Positions 32,119 through 39,951 of a DNA stretch of 64,000 bases are shown here, one piece after another; position 1 is the first letter of the stretch, and the number at the start of each line of letters is the position of its first letter. The stretch covers positions 124,001 to 188,000 of the forward strand of contig JBLHZY010000004.1 of NCBI GenBank assembly GCA_047631555.1, read 5' to 3'. The stretch comes from JBLHZY01 sp047631555. GTDB lineage: Bacteria; Pseudomonadota; Alphaproteobacteria; Rhodobacterales; Rhodobacteraceae. A model generated the notes under the pieces. It had not been told where the DNA came from and made no database searches. It saw only the letters and a list, made by a program, of their open reading frames with translations. The position numbers and the translations under genes were made by a program.

Positions 32119-32738
32119 GCGTTCACCCGCGCCGAAAGCCGCAGCGCCAAAATCGGATCGCGCCCCGATACTGGCAGCGCCGCATCATAGGCCGCGCGCA
32201 ACAGGTTGGCGATTTCGGGGCGAATGATTGTGCCCTGCTCATCGGGCAATTCGGCCAAAGGCGACGTTTGCGCAAAGGCGCGATCCGACCAAAGCAAAGC
32301 TCCCTGAACGGCTGCGTTCAGCGCAATGACCTCTGCGGGCAGTTCAGCCATGGCTTCATCCATACGCACAAAATTGAAACAGGCCTGAATGCCGCCCGCC
32401 TCTTCAAATCGAAACGCGCGGTATTGCGTGGCCTGAGCTGCTGCCAGCGTGGCGATCTTTTCCTCAAGCCCGGGGATCATCTCTTCAAGGCGCGGAATTC
32501 CGGCCAGATCCTCCCATTCGCGGATGAAAAACAGCATGAAATTCGCGCCGATCTCTGGATCCGTCTCGCCGATGCTATGGCCGCAAATCGCCACCACGGC
32601 CTCAAGCGCGCCCTTGATCGTGGGCAAAACCGCCTCCTCAACCCCAAACACAACAGGCACAATCGCCCGCTCCCAACGTGCAAAGGCAAAACTGCCATCC
32701 GCGCGCGTAAACAGCGCCTCAATCTCTTCTGGGCTCAT
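32115..32738 (-). CDS. Conserved-looking hypothetical protein coupled to ybgC
   Basis: 207 residues, no signal peptide and no membrane segment. The sequence is mostly helical-looking and acidic (MSPEEIEALFTRADGSFAFA; RWERAIVPVVFGVEEAVLP). It has a clear ribosome site (GGGTAGGT) and its TGA overlaps the ybgC ATG, both supporting translation. I do not recognise a domain. Its fixed place between ruvB and ybgC suggests a link with the Tol-Pal/ybgC module, but no function is assigned. Confidence 0.75.
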   Translation of the reverse strand: MSPEEIEALFTRADGSFAFARWERAIVPVVFGVEEAVLPTIKGALEAVVAICGHSIGETDPEIGANFMLFFIREWEDLAGIPRLEEMIPGLEEKIATLAAAQATQYRAFRFEEAGGIQACFNFVRMDEAMAELPAEVIALNAAVQGALLWSDRAFAQTSPLAELPDEQGTIIRPEIANLLRAAYDAALPVSGRDPILALRLSARVNA

Positions 32739-32890
32739 GCCGACCTACCCCTGTTCATTTCCCCAAAGCCATAAAGCCCCGAGCAAAGCATCACAAGGCC
32801 AGCCCGCTGCGCCCGCCAAAATCAGGCCCCGCTCCCAGACTTTTTCTTGGCAAAAATACTCATGCAAAACGTCCGCGCCAGCCGCGCCGC

Positions 32891-33943
32891 TTATGAGGAA
32901 AACAAATCGCTCGCATCCTCGCGCGGCCCCTCGCCGCTCGCCATGCCCAAATGATCCCATGCCTTTTGCGCCAGCATCCGCCCGCGCGGGGTCCTCTGGA
33001 TCAGACCCATCTGCAAAAGATAGGGCTCGATAACTTCTTCAATCGCATCCCGGCTTTCGCTTAGGGCGGCTGAAAGCGTCTCTGCGCCGACGGGGCCGCC
33101 TTGATAATTCTCGGCGATCAAGCGCAGGTAGCGCCGGTCCGCCCCATCAAGTCCAAGGTGATCAACACCCAAACGCGTCAGCGCGCTATCGGCCAATTCG
33201 CGGGTGATCCGCCCATCGCCCTCAACGAGCGCAAAATCAACAACCCGGCGCAAAAGCCGCCCGGCAATGCGCGGTGTGCCGCGTGCGCGTCGGGCAATTT
33301 CTAATGCGCCGTCGGTCTCGGCCTCAATCTCAAGCAAGCGCGCGCCGCGTTTGACGATCTCATGCAGCTCATCGGTGGTGTAGAATTGCAGGCGCGTCGG
33401 GATGCCAAAGCGATCGCGCAGTGGCGTTGTCAAAAGGCCAAGCCGGGTCGTTGCCCCAACGAGCGTAAAGGGCTGCAACTCAATGCGCACAGTGCGCGCC
33501 GCAGGCCCCTCGCCAATCACCAGATCAAGCTCAAAATCCTCAAGCGCCGGGTAAAGCACCTCTTCCACAGCCGGATTGAGGCGATGGATCTCATCAATAA
33601 ACAGCACGTCCCGCGGCTCAAGATTGGTCAGGATCGCGGCCAGATCGCCCGCCTTGGCCAGAACCGGCCCGCTGGTCATGCGAAAATTGACGCCAAGCTC
33701 GCGCGCCATGATCTGGGCCAGCGTGGTTTTGCCAAGGCCGGGGGGGCCGTGAAACAGCGTGTGATCCATCGCGGCATTGCGCTGCTTGGCGCTCTCAATA
33801 AAGACCCGAAGATTGGCCCGAACATCCGCTTGGCCGATAAATTCCTCAAGCTCTTTGGGGCGAAGGGCGCGATCCGCATCGCCGTTTTGCGCCTCGGGGC
33901 GCAGGTCGGGATCAGGGGATTGCAGCGGCTCGATCATATCCAT
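32891..33943 (-). CDS. ruvB: Holliday junction branch migration ATPase RuvB
   Basis: 350 residues. It has Walker A GPPGLGKTT (66-74), Walker B LFIDEIHRL, the sensor and arginine-finger region GATTRLGLLTTPLRDRFG (quoted in full at 18 residues) and a C-terminal winged helix with LQMGLIQRTPRGR. RuvB hexamers pump DNA through RuvA-bound Holliday junctions. The start has AAAGGATAGCGG upstream. It begins 3 bases after the ruvA stop within ruvC-ruvA-ruvB. Confidence 0.97.
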   Translation of the reverse strand: MDMIEPLQSPDPDLRPEAQNGDADRALRPKELEEFIGQADVRANLRVFIESAKQRNAAMDHTLFHGPPGLGKTTLAQIMARELGVNFRMTSGPVLAKAGDLAAILTNLEPRDVLFIDEIHRLNPAVEEVLYPALEDFELDLVIGEGPAARTVRIELQPFTLVGATTRLGLLTTPLRDRFGIPTRLQFYTTDELHEIVKRGARLLEIEAETDGALEIARRARGTPRIAGRLLRRVVDFALVEGDGRITRELADSALTRLGVDHLGLDGADRRYLRLIAENYQGGPVGAETLSAALSESRDAIEEVIEPYLLQMGLIQRTPRGRMLAQKAWDHLGMASGEGPREDASDLFSS

Positions 33944-33946
33944 CCG

Positions 33947-34636
33947 CTATCCTTTCGGGGCCAAAAGGCGCAAGGCCGCGCGGATCAAATCAGGCGCGCT
34001 CGCCTCGCCATTTTCGCCCGCCGCTTGGGCAACAGCCGAGGCCGCATCGCCCGGCCCATAGCCAAGATTTTGCAGCGCCGAAAGCGCGTCCGACTGGGCT
34101 GAGGGCGAGGCCGACGCACGCGCCGGCGCGGGGGCCTCCAGTACGGCTGTATCTTCTCGCGCAGCGCCTTCTGCCTCCAAACGGCTCGCCTCGATCGAGG
34201 CGCTGCCAGTATCCGATACGCCCATCGCCATCACAGCGGGCGCTTTATCCTTCAGCTCATTCACTACCCGTTGCGCGATTTTCGGGCCAACGCCGGGCGC
34301 AGCCTTAACCGCCCCCCAATCGCCCAAAGCAATCGCGCGGCTCGTGCCCTCGGGGCCAAGCGTGCCCAGTATCGCCATCGAGGCTTTGGCCCCAACCCCT
34401 TGCACAGAGGTCAGCAAGCGGTGCCATTCTTTTTCGACCATGGAGGTGAAACCGATCAATTGCAGCAGGTCTTCGCGCACGATCATCTCGGTGAACAAAG
34501 CGGCAAATTCGCCCGGGCCGGGCAAGGCCGCGAGCGTGCGCTCGGAGACATAAACGATATATCCAACGCCGCGCACATCGATCAAAACATGATCCGATCC
34601 GCGATATTCTATGCGCCCTGAAATCTTGCCAATCAT
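33947..34636 (-). CDS. ruvA: Holliday junction DNA-binding protein RuvA
   Basis: 229 residues from ATG 34636. It begins MIGKISGRIEYRGSDHVLID, the usual OB-fold domain I, followed by two helix-hairpin-helix motifs (SVQGVGAKASMAIL; APGVGPKIAQRVVNELKDK) in domain II, an acidic-Ala linker and domain III that contacts RuvB (SALQNLGYGPGDAASAV). The start overlaps the ruvC stop by ATGA. RuvA holds the junction in open square form for RuvB and RuvC. Confidence 0.97.
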   Translation of the reverse strand: MIGKISGRIEYRGSDHVLIDVRGVGYIVYVSERTLAALPGPGEFAALFTEMIVREDLLQLIGFTSMVEKEWHRLLTSVQGVGAKASMAILGTLGPEGTSRAIALGDWGAVKAAPGVGPKIAQRVVNELKDKAPAVMAMGVSDTGSASIEASRLEAEGAAREDTAVLEAPAPARASASPSAQSDALSALQNLGYGPGDAASAVAQAAGENGEASAPDLIRAALRLLAPKG

Positions 34637-35139
34637 CCCGCTGCCCTCTCCACGGCTTGCGCCAATCGTCCGGCTGATTGTGCATGATGCGCATGGCAAA
34701 TCGCAATCGCCAAAGCATCCGCCGCATCCGCACCGGCAATCTGAATGCCTGGAAGCTGCATGCGCACCATCACCTCGACCTGCTTTTTATCCGCATGGCC
34801 AACCCCGACAACGGCCTTTTTCACCGCATTTGGCGCGTATTCCCCGACAGGAATGCCTGCGCGCGCCGGGACCAGCATCGCAATACCGCGCGCTTGGCCA
34901 AGTTTCAGCGTGCCCGCACCATCGCGGTTGACGAAAGTTTGCTCAACGGCGGCGGTATCGGGGCGGAAGGTTTCAAAAATCGCGGTGAGCTGATCAAACA
35001 GCTCGAGCAGGCGCGGCGCCAATGGGCCGGGCGTCGAATGGCAAATGCCGTTGGCGACATGGCCAATCCGCGCCCCGTTTACATCAATCACGCCCCATCC
35101 AAGGTTGCGTAGCCCCGGGTCGATCCCCAAAACGCGCAT
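34633..35139 (-). CDS. ruvC: Holliday junction resolvase RuvC
   Basis: 168 residues from ATG 35139; it starts MRVLGIDPGLRNLGWGVID with catalytic Asp7. The other active-site acids lie in AAVEQTFVNRD and in the C-terminal DAADALAIAICH. RuvC is a dimeric RNase-H-fold nuclease that cuts four-way junctions. AGGGCAGCTG precedes the start. It is the promoter-proximal gene of ruvCAB. Confidence 0.97.
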   Translation of the reverse strand: MRVLGIDPGLRNLGWGVIDVNGARIGHVANGICHSTPGPLAPRLLELFDQLTAIFETFRPDTAAVEQTFVNRDGAGTLKLGQARGIAMLVPARAGIPVGEYAPNAVKKAVVGVGHADKKQVEVMVRMQLPGIQIAGADAADALAIAICHAHHAQSAGRLAQAVERAAG

Positions 35140-35501
35140 CAGCTGCCCTGCTCTTTTTTGTTTTCGTTTATTCGTTACAGCCCGATTAGCACGAAAAGGG
35201 AACATCCGCCAGCATAATGCGTTAACAACCCCTTCACCCCTGTGGCAGTTTGGCCGCGCGCGCCCTGAAATCACCGCCAAAACGCCGCCCCGCATTAGCT
35301 TATCAGCAAGGGTTTGCGCCGATAGAGAGGGCGCGGTTTCGAGCTATGCCAAAGGCGCATGACGGACCTGCGAAAATCCCGGCTAGTGCTGCCGCGCCAA
35401 GCGCTCTATTGCGCCACTTAAGACAGGCATGCCCAAAACTTAGGCAGCCCGCAAACCGCTTAACTCGTAGCGCATAAGGCGCAGAATTTTAGGAATATCT
35501 C
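35140..35501. promoter_or_regulatory. Divergent intergenic region ruvC / DUF1127 gene
   Basis: These 362 bases separate the leftward ruvCAB operon from the rightward DUF1127 gene and should hold both promoters. The half next to ruvC is AT-rich (TTTTTTGTTTTCGTTTATTCG around 35155-35175, in part). I could not pick a promoter or LexA box with confidence, and no ORF here looks real. Confidence 0.3.
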
Positions 35502-35702
35502 ATGTCGATGATCGCAACACACCAATCCGCTTCCCAGTCCATGCCATCCTTTGGCCTATTTGCCCGTGCCGTTGTGGCGCTGCAATCTTGGAACGAGCTG
35601 CGCAAAACCCGCAAAGCTTTGGGCGCGCTGAACGACCACATGCTCGAAGACATCGGCCTTACACGCAGCGACATCGCAGCGCTTGGCCAACGCTCCTTCT
35701 AA
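35502..35702 (+). CDS. DUF1127 (YjiS-like) small protein
   Basis: 66 residues. The C-terminal half is the Arg/Leu-rich DUF1127 motif (LQSWNELRKTRKALGALNDHMLEDIGLTRSDI, seen as LRKTRKALGALNDHMLEDIG). DUF1127 proteins are short, often RNA-binding regulators of phosphate, nitrogen or sRNA metabolism in alphaproteobacteria. A good ribosome site (TTTAGGA) precedes ATG 35502, and a strong terminator follows, so it is a single-gene unit. The specific target is unknown. Confidence 0.88.
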   Translation: MSMIATHQSASQSMPSFGLFARAVVALQSWNELRKTRKALGALNDHMLEDIGLTRSDIAALGQRSF

Positions 35703-35758
35703 GCCTCTCCTATTTGGCGCAGCGCCTCCCAGTTGCGCCAAACGCCCTGTCAGAATCG

Positions 35759-35790
35759 AAAAGACCGCGCTGTGCAAGGCGCGGTCTTTT
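35759..35790 (+). terminator. Intrinsic terminator after the DUF1127 gene
   Basis: AAAAGACCGCGC (35759-35770) and GCGCGGTCTTTT (35779-35790) are exact reverse complements with an 8-base loop. It lies between the DUF1127 gene and the convergent small membrane-protein gene and can serve both strands. Confidence 0.9.
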
Positions 35791-35858
35791 GCGTAACAGG
35801 CGGCTGGTTCTGATCCGGTGGGGTGCGGAGGGCCTCCCAGGGGATCAGGGCCGCTAAA

Positions 35859-36215
35859 TCAGAACAAAGCAGGCAATACAGAATTCAGTTTGTTGGCGAT
35901 AAATGTCGTCGCCGGATCGGCCTTCATCACATAGGCCCCGGCTTGCTCGACAACCGTACCCGCTTCGAGTTTGGAAACGCGGATATCATAGGCCGTCGCG
36001 CCGATAGAGGCCAAAACAAAGCCCTTGAACGCGATGAAGAGAAGAAGCGCCAAAAACAGGCCGCGGAAGGGGAAGCTGAAACCTTTGCGACGCGGACGTG
36101 CGATCACCAAGCCATCGTGATTGATCGAGGTTACGTAGCCTCTTGATAGCTTTTGGTGCCGCTTGGAAATGCGACGCATGCGTTTATCAAAGTTGAGCTG
36201 GCTGGCATCTGCCAT
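35859..36215 (-). CDS. Small single-pass membrane protein, unknown function
   Basis: 118 residues from ATG 36215 with GGAGGCGGTC upstream. A basic N-terminal region (RMRRISKRHQKLSRGYV; ARPRRKGFSF) is followed by one membrane helix (GLFLALLLFIAFKGFVLASIG) and a ~55-residue exterior part (LEAGTVVEQAGAYVMKADP). This is a typical cytoplasm-in topology. I recognise no named family. Good start signals and ordinary codon use make it a real gene. Confidence 0.78.
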   Translation of the reverse strand: MADASQLNFDKRMRRISKRHQKLSRGYVTSINHDGLVIARPRRKGFSFPFRGLFLALLLFIAFKGFVLASIGATAYDIRVSKLEAGTVVEQAGAYVMKADPATTFIANKLNSVLPALF

Positions 36216-36326
36216 GACCGCCTCCATCATTACCGGCCCCCACCGGATGAAGACTATAATGCGGCAAAATGTGGCCAAAAGAAGGCGAATGAGGCGAAAA
36301 AAGGCGCGCAGTGCGTTTTCCGCGGG

Positions 36327-37193
36327 TTATTTGCGGAAAGTTAATGTGGACCAGTCAACAATCATATCGTGTTTGATAAGATTGAAGCCGAGGCGTGTAT
36401 AAACGGCGATAACCTCTTCGGCTTGTTCGTTCAAAAGACCCGAAAGAATCACGTATCCTTGCGAATCTGTGGCCTTATAAACGGACGGGGCAAGATCGAT
36501 CAGCGGCCCTTTGAGGATATTGGCAAAGATCAAATCGAAGGGCGCAGCGGCGGCCAATTCGGGATGATCAAAGCCTGCGGCCTCAATACAGCGCACGCGC
36601 CCGGCCAGATCATTGCATGCCACATTTACCTCGGCCACATCGACCGCGACTTGATCAATATCGCTGGCGAGCACCACATTTGGGAAGACTTTCGCCGCCG
36701 CCATCGCCAAAACGGCCGTGCCGCAGCCGATGTCTGCGACGGATTTTCCGACGAAGCCGCCCTCGATCAAGGCATCCAATGCGCAAAGGCAGCCAAGCGT
36801 TGTGCCGTGGTGGCCGGTGCCAAAGGCCATCGCCGCCTCGATCAGCAAGCCGATCTTATCGTCGGGCAATTTATCCGCGTCATGGCTGCCATAGACAAAG
36901 AAGCGCCCGGCGGGCACCGGGGCCAGCTCGCGCTTTACATGGGCGACCCAATCGGTTTCGGGCAATTCAGAGATCACATAGGGTTTGGCGTCAAAGGCGG
37001 CCGCCAGAACGGCAAGCGCGGTTTCATCCGGGCTTGCGGTGAAATAACCGCCAACCTCCCAAAGGCCCGAGCCATCTTCCATTTCAAAGACGCCGATGCC
37101 GGTTGGTTCTGGGATCAGGTTTTCCATCGCCGCGCCAAGCGCTTCGCCGCCGGGTTTTCCTTTGAGGGTGGTGAAGGCGGTAAATGTGGGCAT
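36327..37193 (-). CDS. prmA: Ribosomal protein L11 methyltransferase PrmA
   Basis: 288 residues from ATG 37193 with AAAGGACGCCCC upstream. The SAM-binding motif is VADIGCGTAVLAMAAAKV, followed by ASDIDQVAVDVAEVN and the FANILKGPLIDLAP loop (the NPPF-like motif IV). MAFGTGHHGTT before the SAM site is a PrmA hallmark. It trimethylates Lys and N-terminal residues of ribosomal protein L11. It is preceded by its own short leader and followed at 37292 by an unrelated acetyltransferase reading the same way. Confidence 0.92.
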   Translation of the reverse strand: MPTFTAFTTLKGKPGGEALGAAMENLIPEPTGIGVFEMEDGSGLWEVGGYFTASPDETALAVLAAAFDAKPYVISELPETDWVAHVKRELAPVPAGRFFVYGSHDADKLPDDKIGLLIEAAMAFGTGHHGTTLGCLCALDALIEGGFVGKSVADIGCGTAVLAMAAAKVFPNVVLASDIDQVAVDVAEVNVACNDLAGRVRCIEAAGFDHPELAAAAPFDLIFANILKGPLIDLAPSVYKATDSQGYVILSGLLNEQAEEVIAVYTRLGFNLIKHDMIVDWSTLTFRK

Positions 37194-37291
37194 GGGGCGT
37201 CCTTTGGGGAATGGCGCGAAGGGCGCCGTTGCGCCCGCTCTATCAAAGGCGCGCAGGCCCGCGCAAGGCAAATACCCTCGCCAAGCCTGCC

Positions 37292-37846
37292 CTAAAGCGC
37301 GCGCCCCGGAACCCCAGCAACAGTTGCGCAGGCCTCAACATCATGACGGATCACAGCGCCCGCACCGATGATCGCCCCTGCCCCGATGCGCACCCCGGGC
37401 AAAACAATCGCGCCGGCCCCGATCCAGACATCCTCGCCAATCGTGATCGGCATGGCCCGCTCTATACCCATGCGCCGCGCGCCGGGCTCTCTTGAGTGAT
37501 CCGCCGTCATCAGCTGAACCCCGGATCCAAGCATCGTGCCATCCCCAAGGGTGATTTCGGCGCTGTCAAACAAGATGCAGCCGGTATTGATATAGACGGC
37601 CGTGCCGAGCGAGGTATTGATCCCGTAGGAGCAATGAAACTGGCCCTCGATCAATACGTTCTCATCAACATTGGCAAAAAGCGCGCGCAGCTCTGGCGCC
37701 ATGCCAAGCGGGATTCTAATCGAGGGATCGGCCATATTATGCGCATAGCAAGCTGAACGGGCCGTTGCGCGCATCTCATCAAGCCCATCCTCATAATAGG
37801 AATACCATGTGCCGCTGGCCATACGGCGGCGCATTGCCTCGCTCAT
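37292..37846 (-). CDS. Maltose/sugar O-acetyltransferase family protein
   Basis: 184 residues from ATG 37846. The N-terminal Mac domain (RRRMASGTWYSYYEDGLDEMRA, seen as ASGTWYSYYEDGLDEMR) and the left-handed beta-helix hexapeptide repeats (GDGTMLGSG; IGEDVWIGAGAIVLPGVRIGAGAIIGAGAV) place it in the Maa/NodL/LacA group, which moves acetyl from acetyl-CoA to a sugar hydroxyl. The catalytic His is in TADHSRE. The start overlaps the msrA stop by ATGA. The acceptor sugar is unknown. Confidence 0.92.
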   Translation of the reverse strand: MSEAMRRRMASGTWYSYYEDGLDEMRATARSACYAHNMADPSIRIPLGMAPELRALFANVDENVLIEGQFHCSYGINTSLGTAVYINTGCILFDSAEITLGDGTMLGSGVQLMTADHSREPGARRMGIERAMPITIGEDVWIGAGAIVLPGVRIGAGAIIGAGAVIRHDVEACATVAGVPGRAL

Positions 37847-38502
37847 ACACTGGCCCCTGTGCCGATCGGGCAGCTCACGCCTGTGCCGCCAAGGCCGCAA
37901 TAGCCGTTGGGGTTTTTGGCGAGGTATTGCTGGTGATAATCCTCGGCATAGTAATATTCGGGCGCGGGCAGGATTTCGGTCGTGATCATGCCATAGCCTG
38001 CGGCGCTCAGCTTGGGGGCAAAGGTTGCAAGGCTTTGCTCGGCGGCGGCCAGTTGCGCCGTGCCATAGGCATAGATGCCCGAGCGATACTGCGTGCCGCG
38101 ATCATTGCCTTGCTGCATGCCTTGGGTCGGATTGTGCCCCTCCCAGAAGGCGCGCAGCAGATCATCATAGGAAATCACCGCCGGATCAAAGATCACATGC
38201 ACGACTTCATTATGGCCCGTCTGGCCGGTGCAGACCTCTTCATAAGTCGGGTTGGGTGTGATGCCGCCTGCATAGCCAACGGTTGTGAGATAAATGCCCG
38301 GCAGGTTCCAGAACATCCGCTCAACGCCCCAAAAACAGCCCATGCCAAACATCGCTTGGGCCATGCCATCGGGGATCGGGCCTTTGAGGGCGCGCTTTGA
38401 GAGGAAGTGTTCGCTTGCGGTTGGGATCGGGGCGGCGCGGCCCGGCAAAGCGGCGCTTGGATCAACCATTTGCATCTTTTTGGAATTCAGCAGTCCGAAC
38501 AT
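37843..38502 (-). CDS. msrA: Peptide methionine sulfoxide reductase MsrA
   Basis: 219 residues from ATG 38502 with AAAGGGAG upstream. The active-site motif is GMGCFWGVER with Cys56, followed by TTVGYAGGITPNPTYEEVCTG and HNEVVHVIFDP. It reduces methionine-S-sulfoxide in oxidised proteins. A short N-terminal stretch before the GCFWG domain is longer than in some family members but common in this group. It is coupled to the downstream acetyltransferase. Confidence 0.95.
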   Translation of the reverse strand: MFGLLNSKKMQMVDPSAALPGRAAPIPTASEHFLSKRALKGPIPDGMAQAMFGMGCFWGVERMFWNLPGIYLTTVGYAGGITPNPTYEEVCTGQTGHNEVVHVIFDPAVISYDDLLRAFWEGHNPTQGMQQGNDRGTQYRSGIYAYGTAQLAAAEQSLATFAPKLSAAGYGMITTEILPAPEYYYAEDYHQQYLAKNPNGYCGLGGTGVSCPIGTGASV

Positions 38503-38601
38503 CGTGCAACTCCCTTTTTTGGCGTCTCTCAAAGATAGAGAGGTTCGCGCGCCGTGCAAGCGGCGTTCACGCAAATGTGGCGCGCGCCCTTGCGCCTCTC
38601 T

Positions 38602-39831
38602 TTATAGAGAGCCGCCGTTGAACGCGCTCAGCCGGGTCTCATTGCCCTTTTCGGGATGGCGCGGGATCAGCAGCGCAAGGCCAAGCGAAACAGTCGCCAT
38701 GGCCGCGGCAATCCCAAACACAGCGCCCGGCGCCGTGATCCAGATATAGCCCAAAAAGGCGGGTAGGAAAACGGCCGCGATATGATTGATGGTAAAGGCG
38801 ACGGCGGCTGTTGGGGCGATATCGCCGGGGTCCGCGATCTTCTGAAAATAGGTTTTCAGCGCAAAAGCCAGCGAGAAAAACAAATGATCAATCACATAAA
38901 GCGTCGCCGCCAAGACGACGCCCCAGCCGAAATAATAGATCCCGCCATAAGCCAGAAAAACACCGATCAGCCCGACATATTCAAACGCCAGAACCTTGCG
39001 CTCGCCGAAATGGGCCACCGCGCGGCCAAAGATCGGGGCGAAAAGCATATTGGCGACAAAGTTGATCATAAACAGCGCCGTGACCTCATGCACCTCAAAG
39101 CCGAAGCGCTCGACCATCATGAAAGCGGCGAAGACGACGAAAATCTGACGTCGCGCACCGGCCATGAATTGCAGCGCATAATAGAGCCAATAACGCCGCC
39201 GCAGGATCATCTTTTTGATCTGCGGATGCGGCGCTTCATACTGCGGGTAAGCCAGCAAGCAAAACAGCGCGACCAGCGCGGTAAAGCCGCCCGAGACCAT
39301 ATAAACAAGCTCATAGCTCAGATTATAGGTGCGCCATGTCAGCACAATGAGCCCATAAGCGATCAGGGCGGCGGCCGATCCTGCGGCCACAAGCCAGCCA
39401 AGCGTTTGCGGCGCGCGGGCCTTGTCGATCCACTGAAGCTGGAGGCTTTGATTGACCGTCTCGTAATAGTGAAAGCCGATGGAGGAAATCATCGTCACCG
39501 TCAGCAAGCCGCCAAAGGAAGGGAAATAGGCGGTAATCGCTGTGGCCACGCCAAGCATCAAAAGGGCGACAACCCCTAGAATTTGCTCGCGAATAAAGAT
39601 GATCAGCGCGATCACCCCAACCGCCAGAAAGCCCGGAATTTCGCGCACCGTATGCAGCCAGCCGATCTCAACCCCGGTAAAACCTGCCGCCTCAATGACG
39701 AAATTATTGAGCAGGGCCGACCATGTCGAAAAGGCGATTGGCATCGCAAAAGCCATCACAAATAGCAGCGCAACTGGGCGGCGCCAGAAGGGCTGATGAG
39801 CGGCATCTTGGGTTTTGACGATGTTAAACAT
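38602..39831 (-). CDS. Major facilitator superfamily transporter
   Basis: 409 residues with 11-12 hydrophobic segments in two halves separated by a charged loop (YPQYEAPHPQIKKMILRRRYW). Loop residues such as FGRAVAHFGERKVLAFEY after helix 8 fit the MFS motif A. The substrate cannot be told. It ends 99 bases before the msrA start on the same strand. It is a plausible efflux or uptake carrier, with no regulator visible next to it. Confidence 0.85.
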   Translation of the reverse strand: MFNIVKTQDAAHQPFWRRPVALLFVMAFAMPIAFSTWSALLNNFVIEAAGFTGVEIGWLHTVREIPGFLAVGVIALIIFIREQILGVVALLMLGVATAITAYFPSFGGLLTVTMISSIGFHYYETVNQSLQLQWIDKARAPQTLGWLVAAGSAAALIAYGLIVLTWRTYNLSYELVYMVSGGFTALVALFCLLAYPQYEAPHPQIKKMILRRRYWLYYALQFMAGARRQIFVVFAAFMMVERFGFEVHEVTALFMINFVANMLFAPIFGRAVAHFGERKVLAFEYVGLIGVFLAYGGIYYFGWGVVLAATLYVIDHLFFSLAFALKTYFQKIADPGDIAPTAAVAFTINHIAAVFLPAFLGYIWITAPGAVFGIAAAMATVSLGLALLIPRHPEKGNETRLSAFNGGSL

Positions 39832-39951
39832 GGCGCAGCTTTAAGCCCAAATCTGCGCCTTGGCGAGCCTGAGACTATCGCGCGCTCTGTGCATGGGTGC
39901 ACAAATCGCACCGTTTGCGTTCGCGGCCATAATTTGCGGGGTTTTTGGCGC

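Noticed and set aside
38585..38615. CTCTCT/AGAGAG short repeat near the MFS transporter stop
   Set aside because: Only six paired bases with part inside the coding end; too weak to call a terminator.
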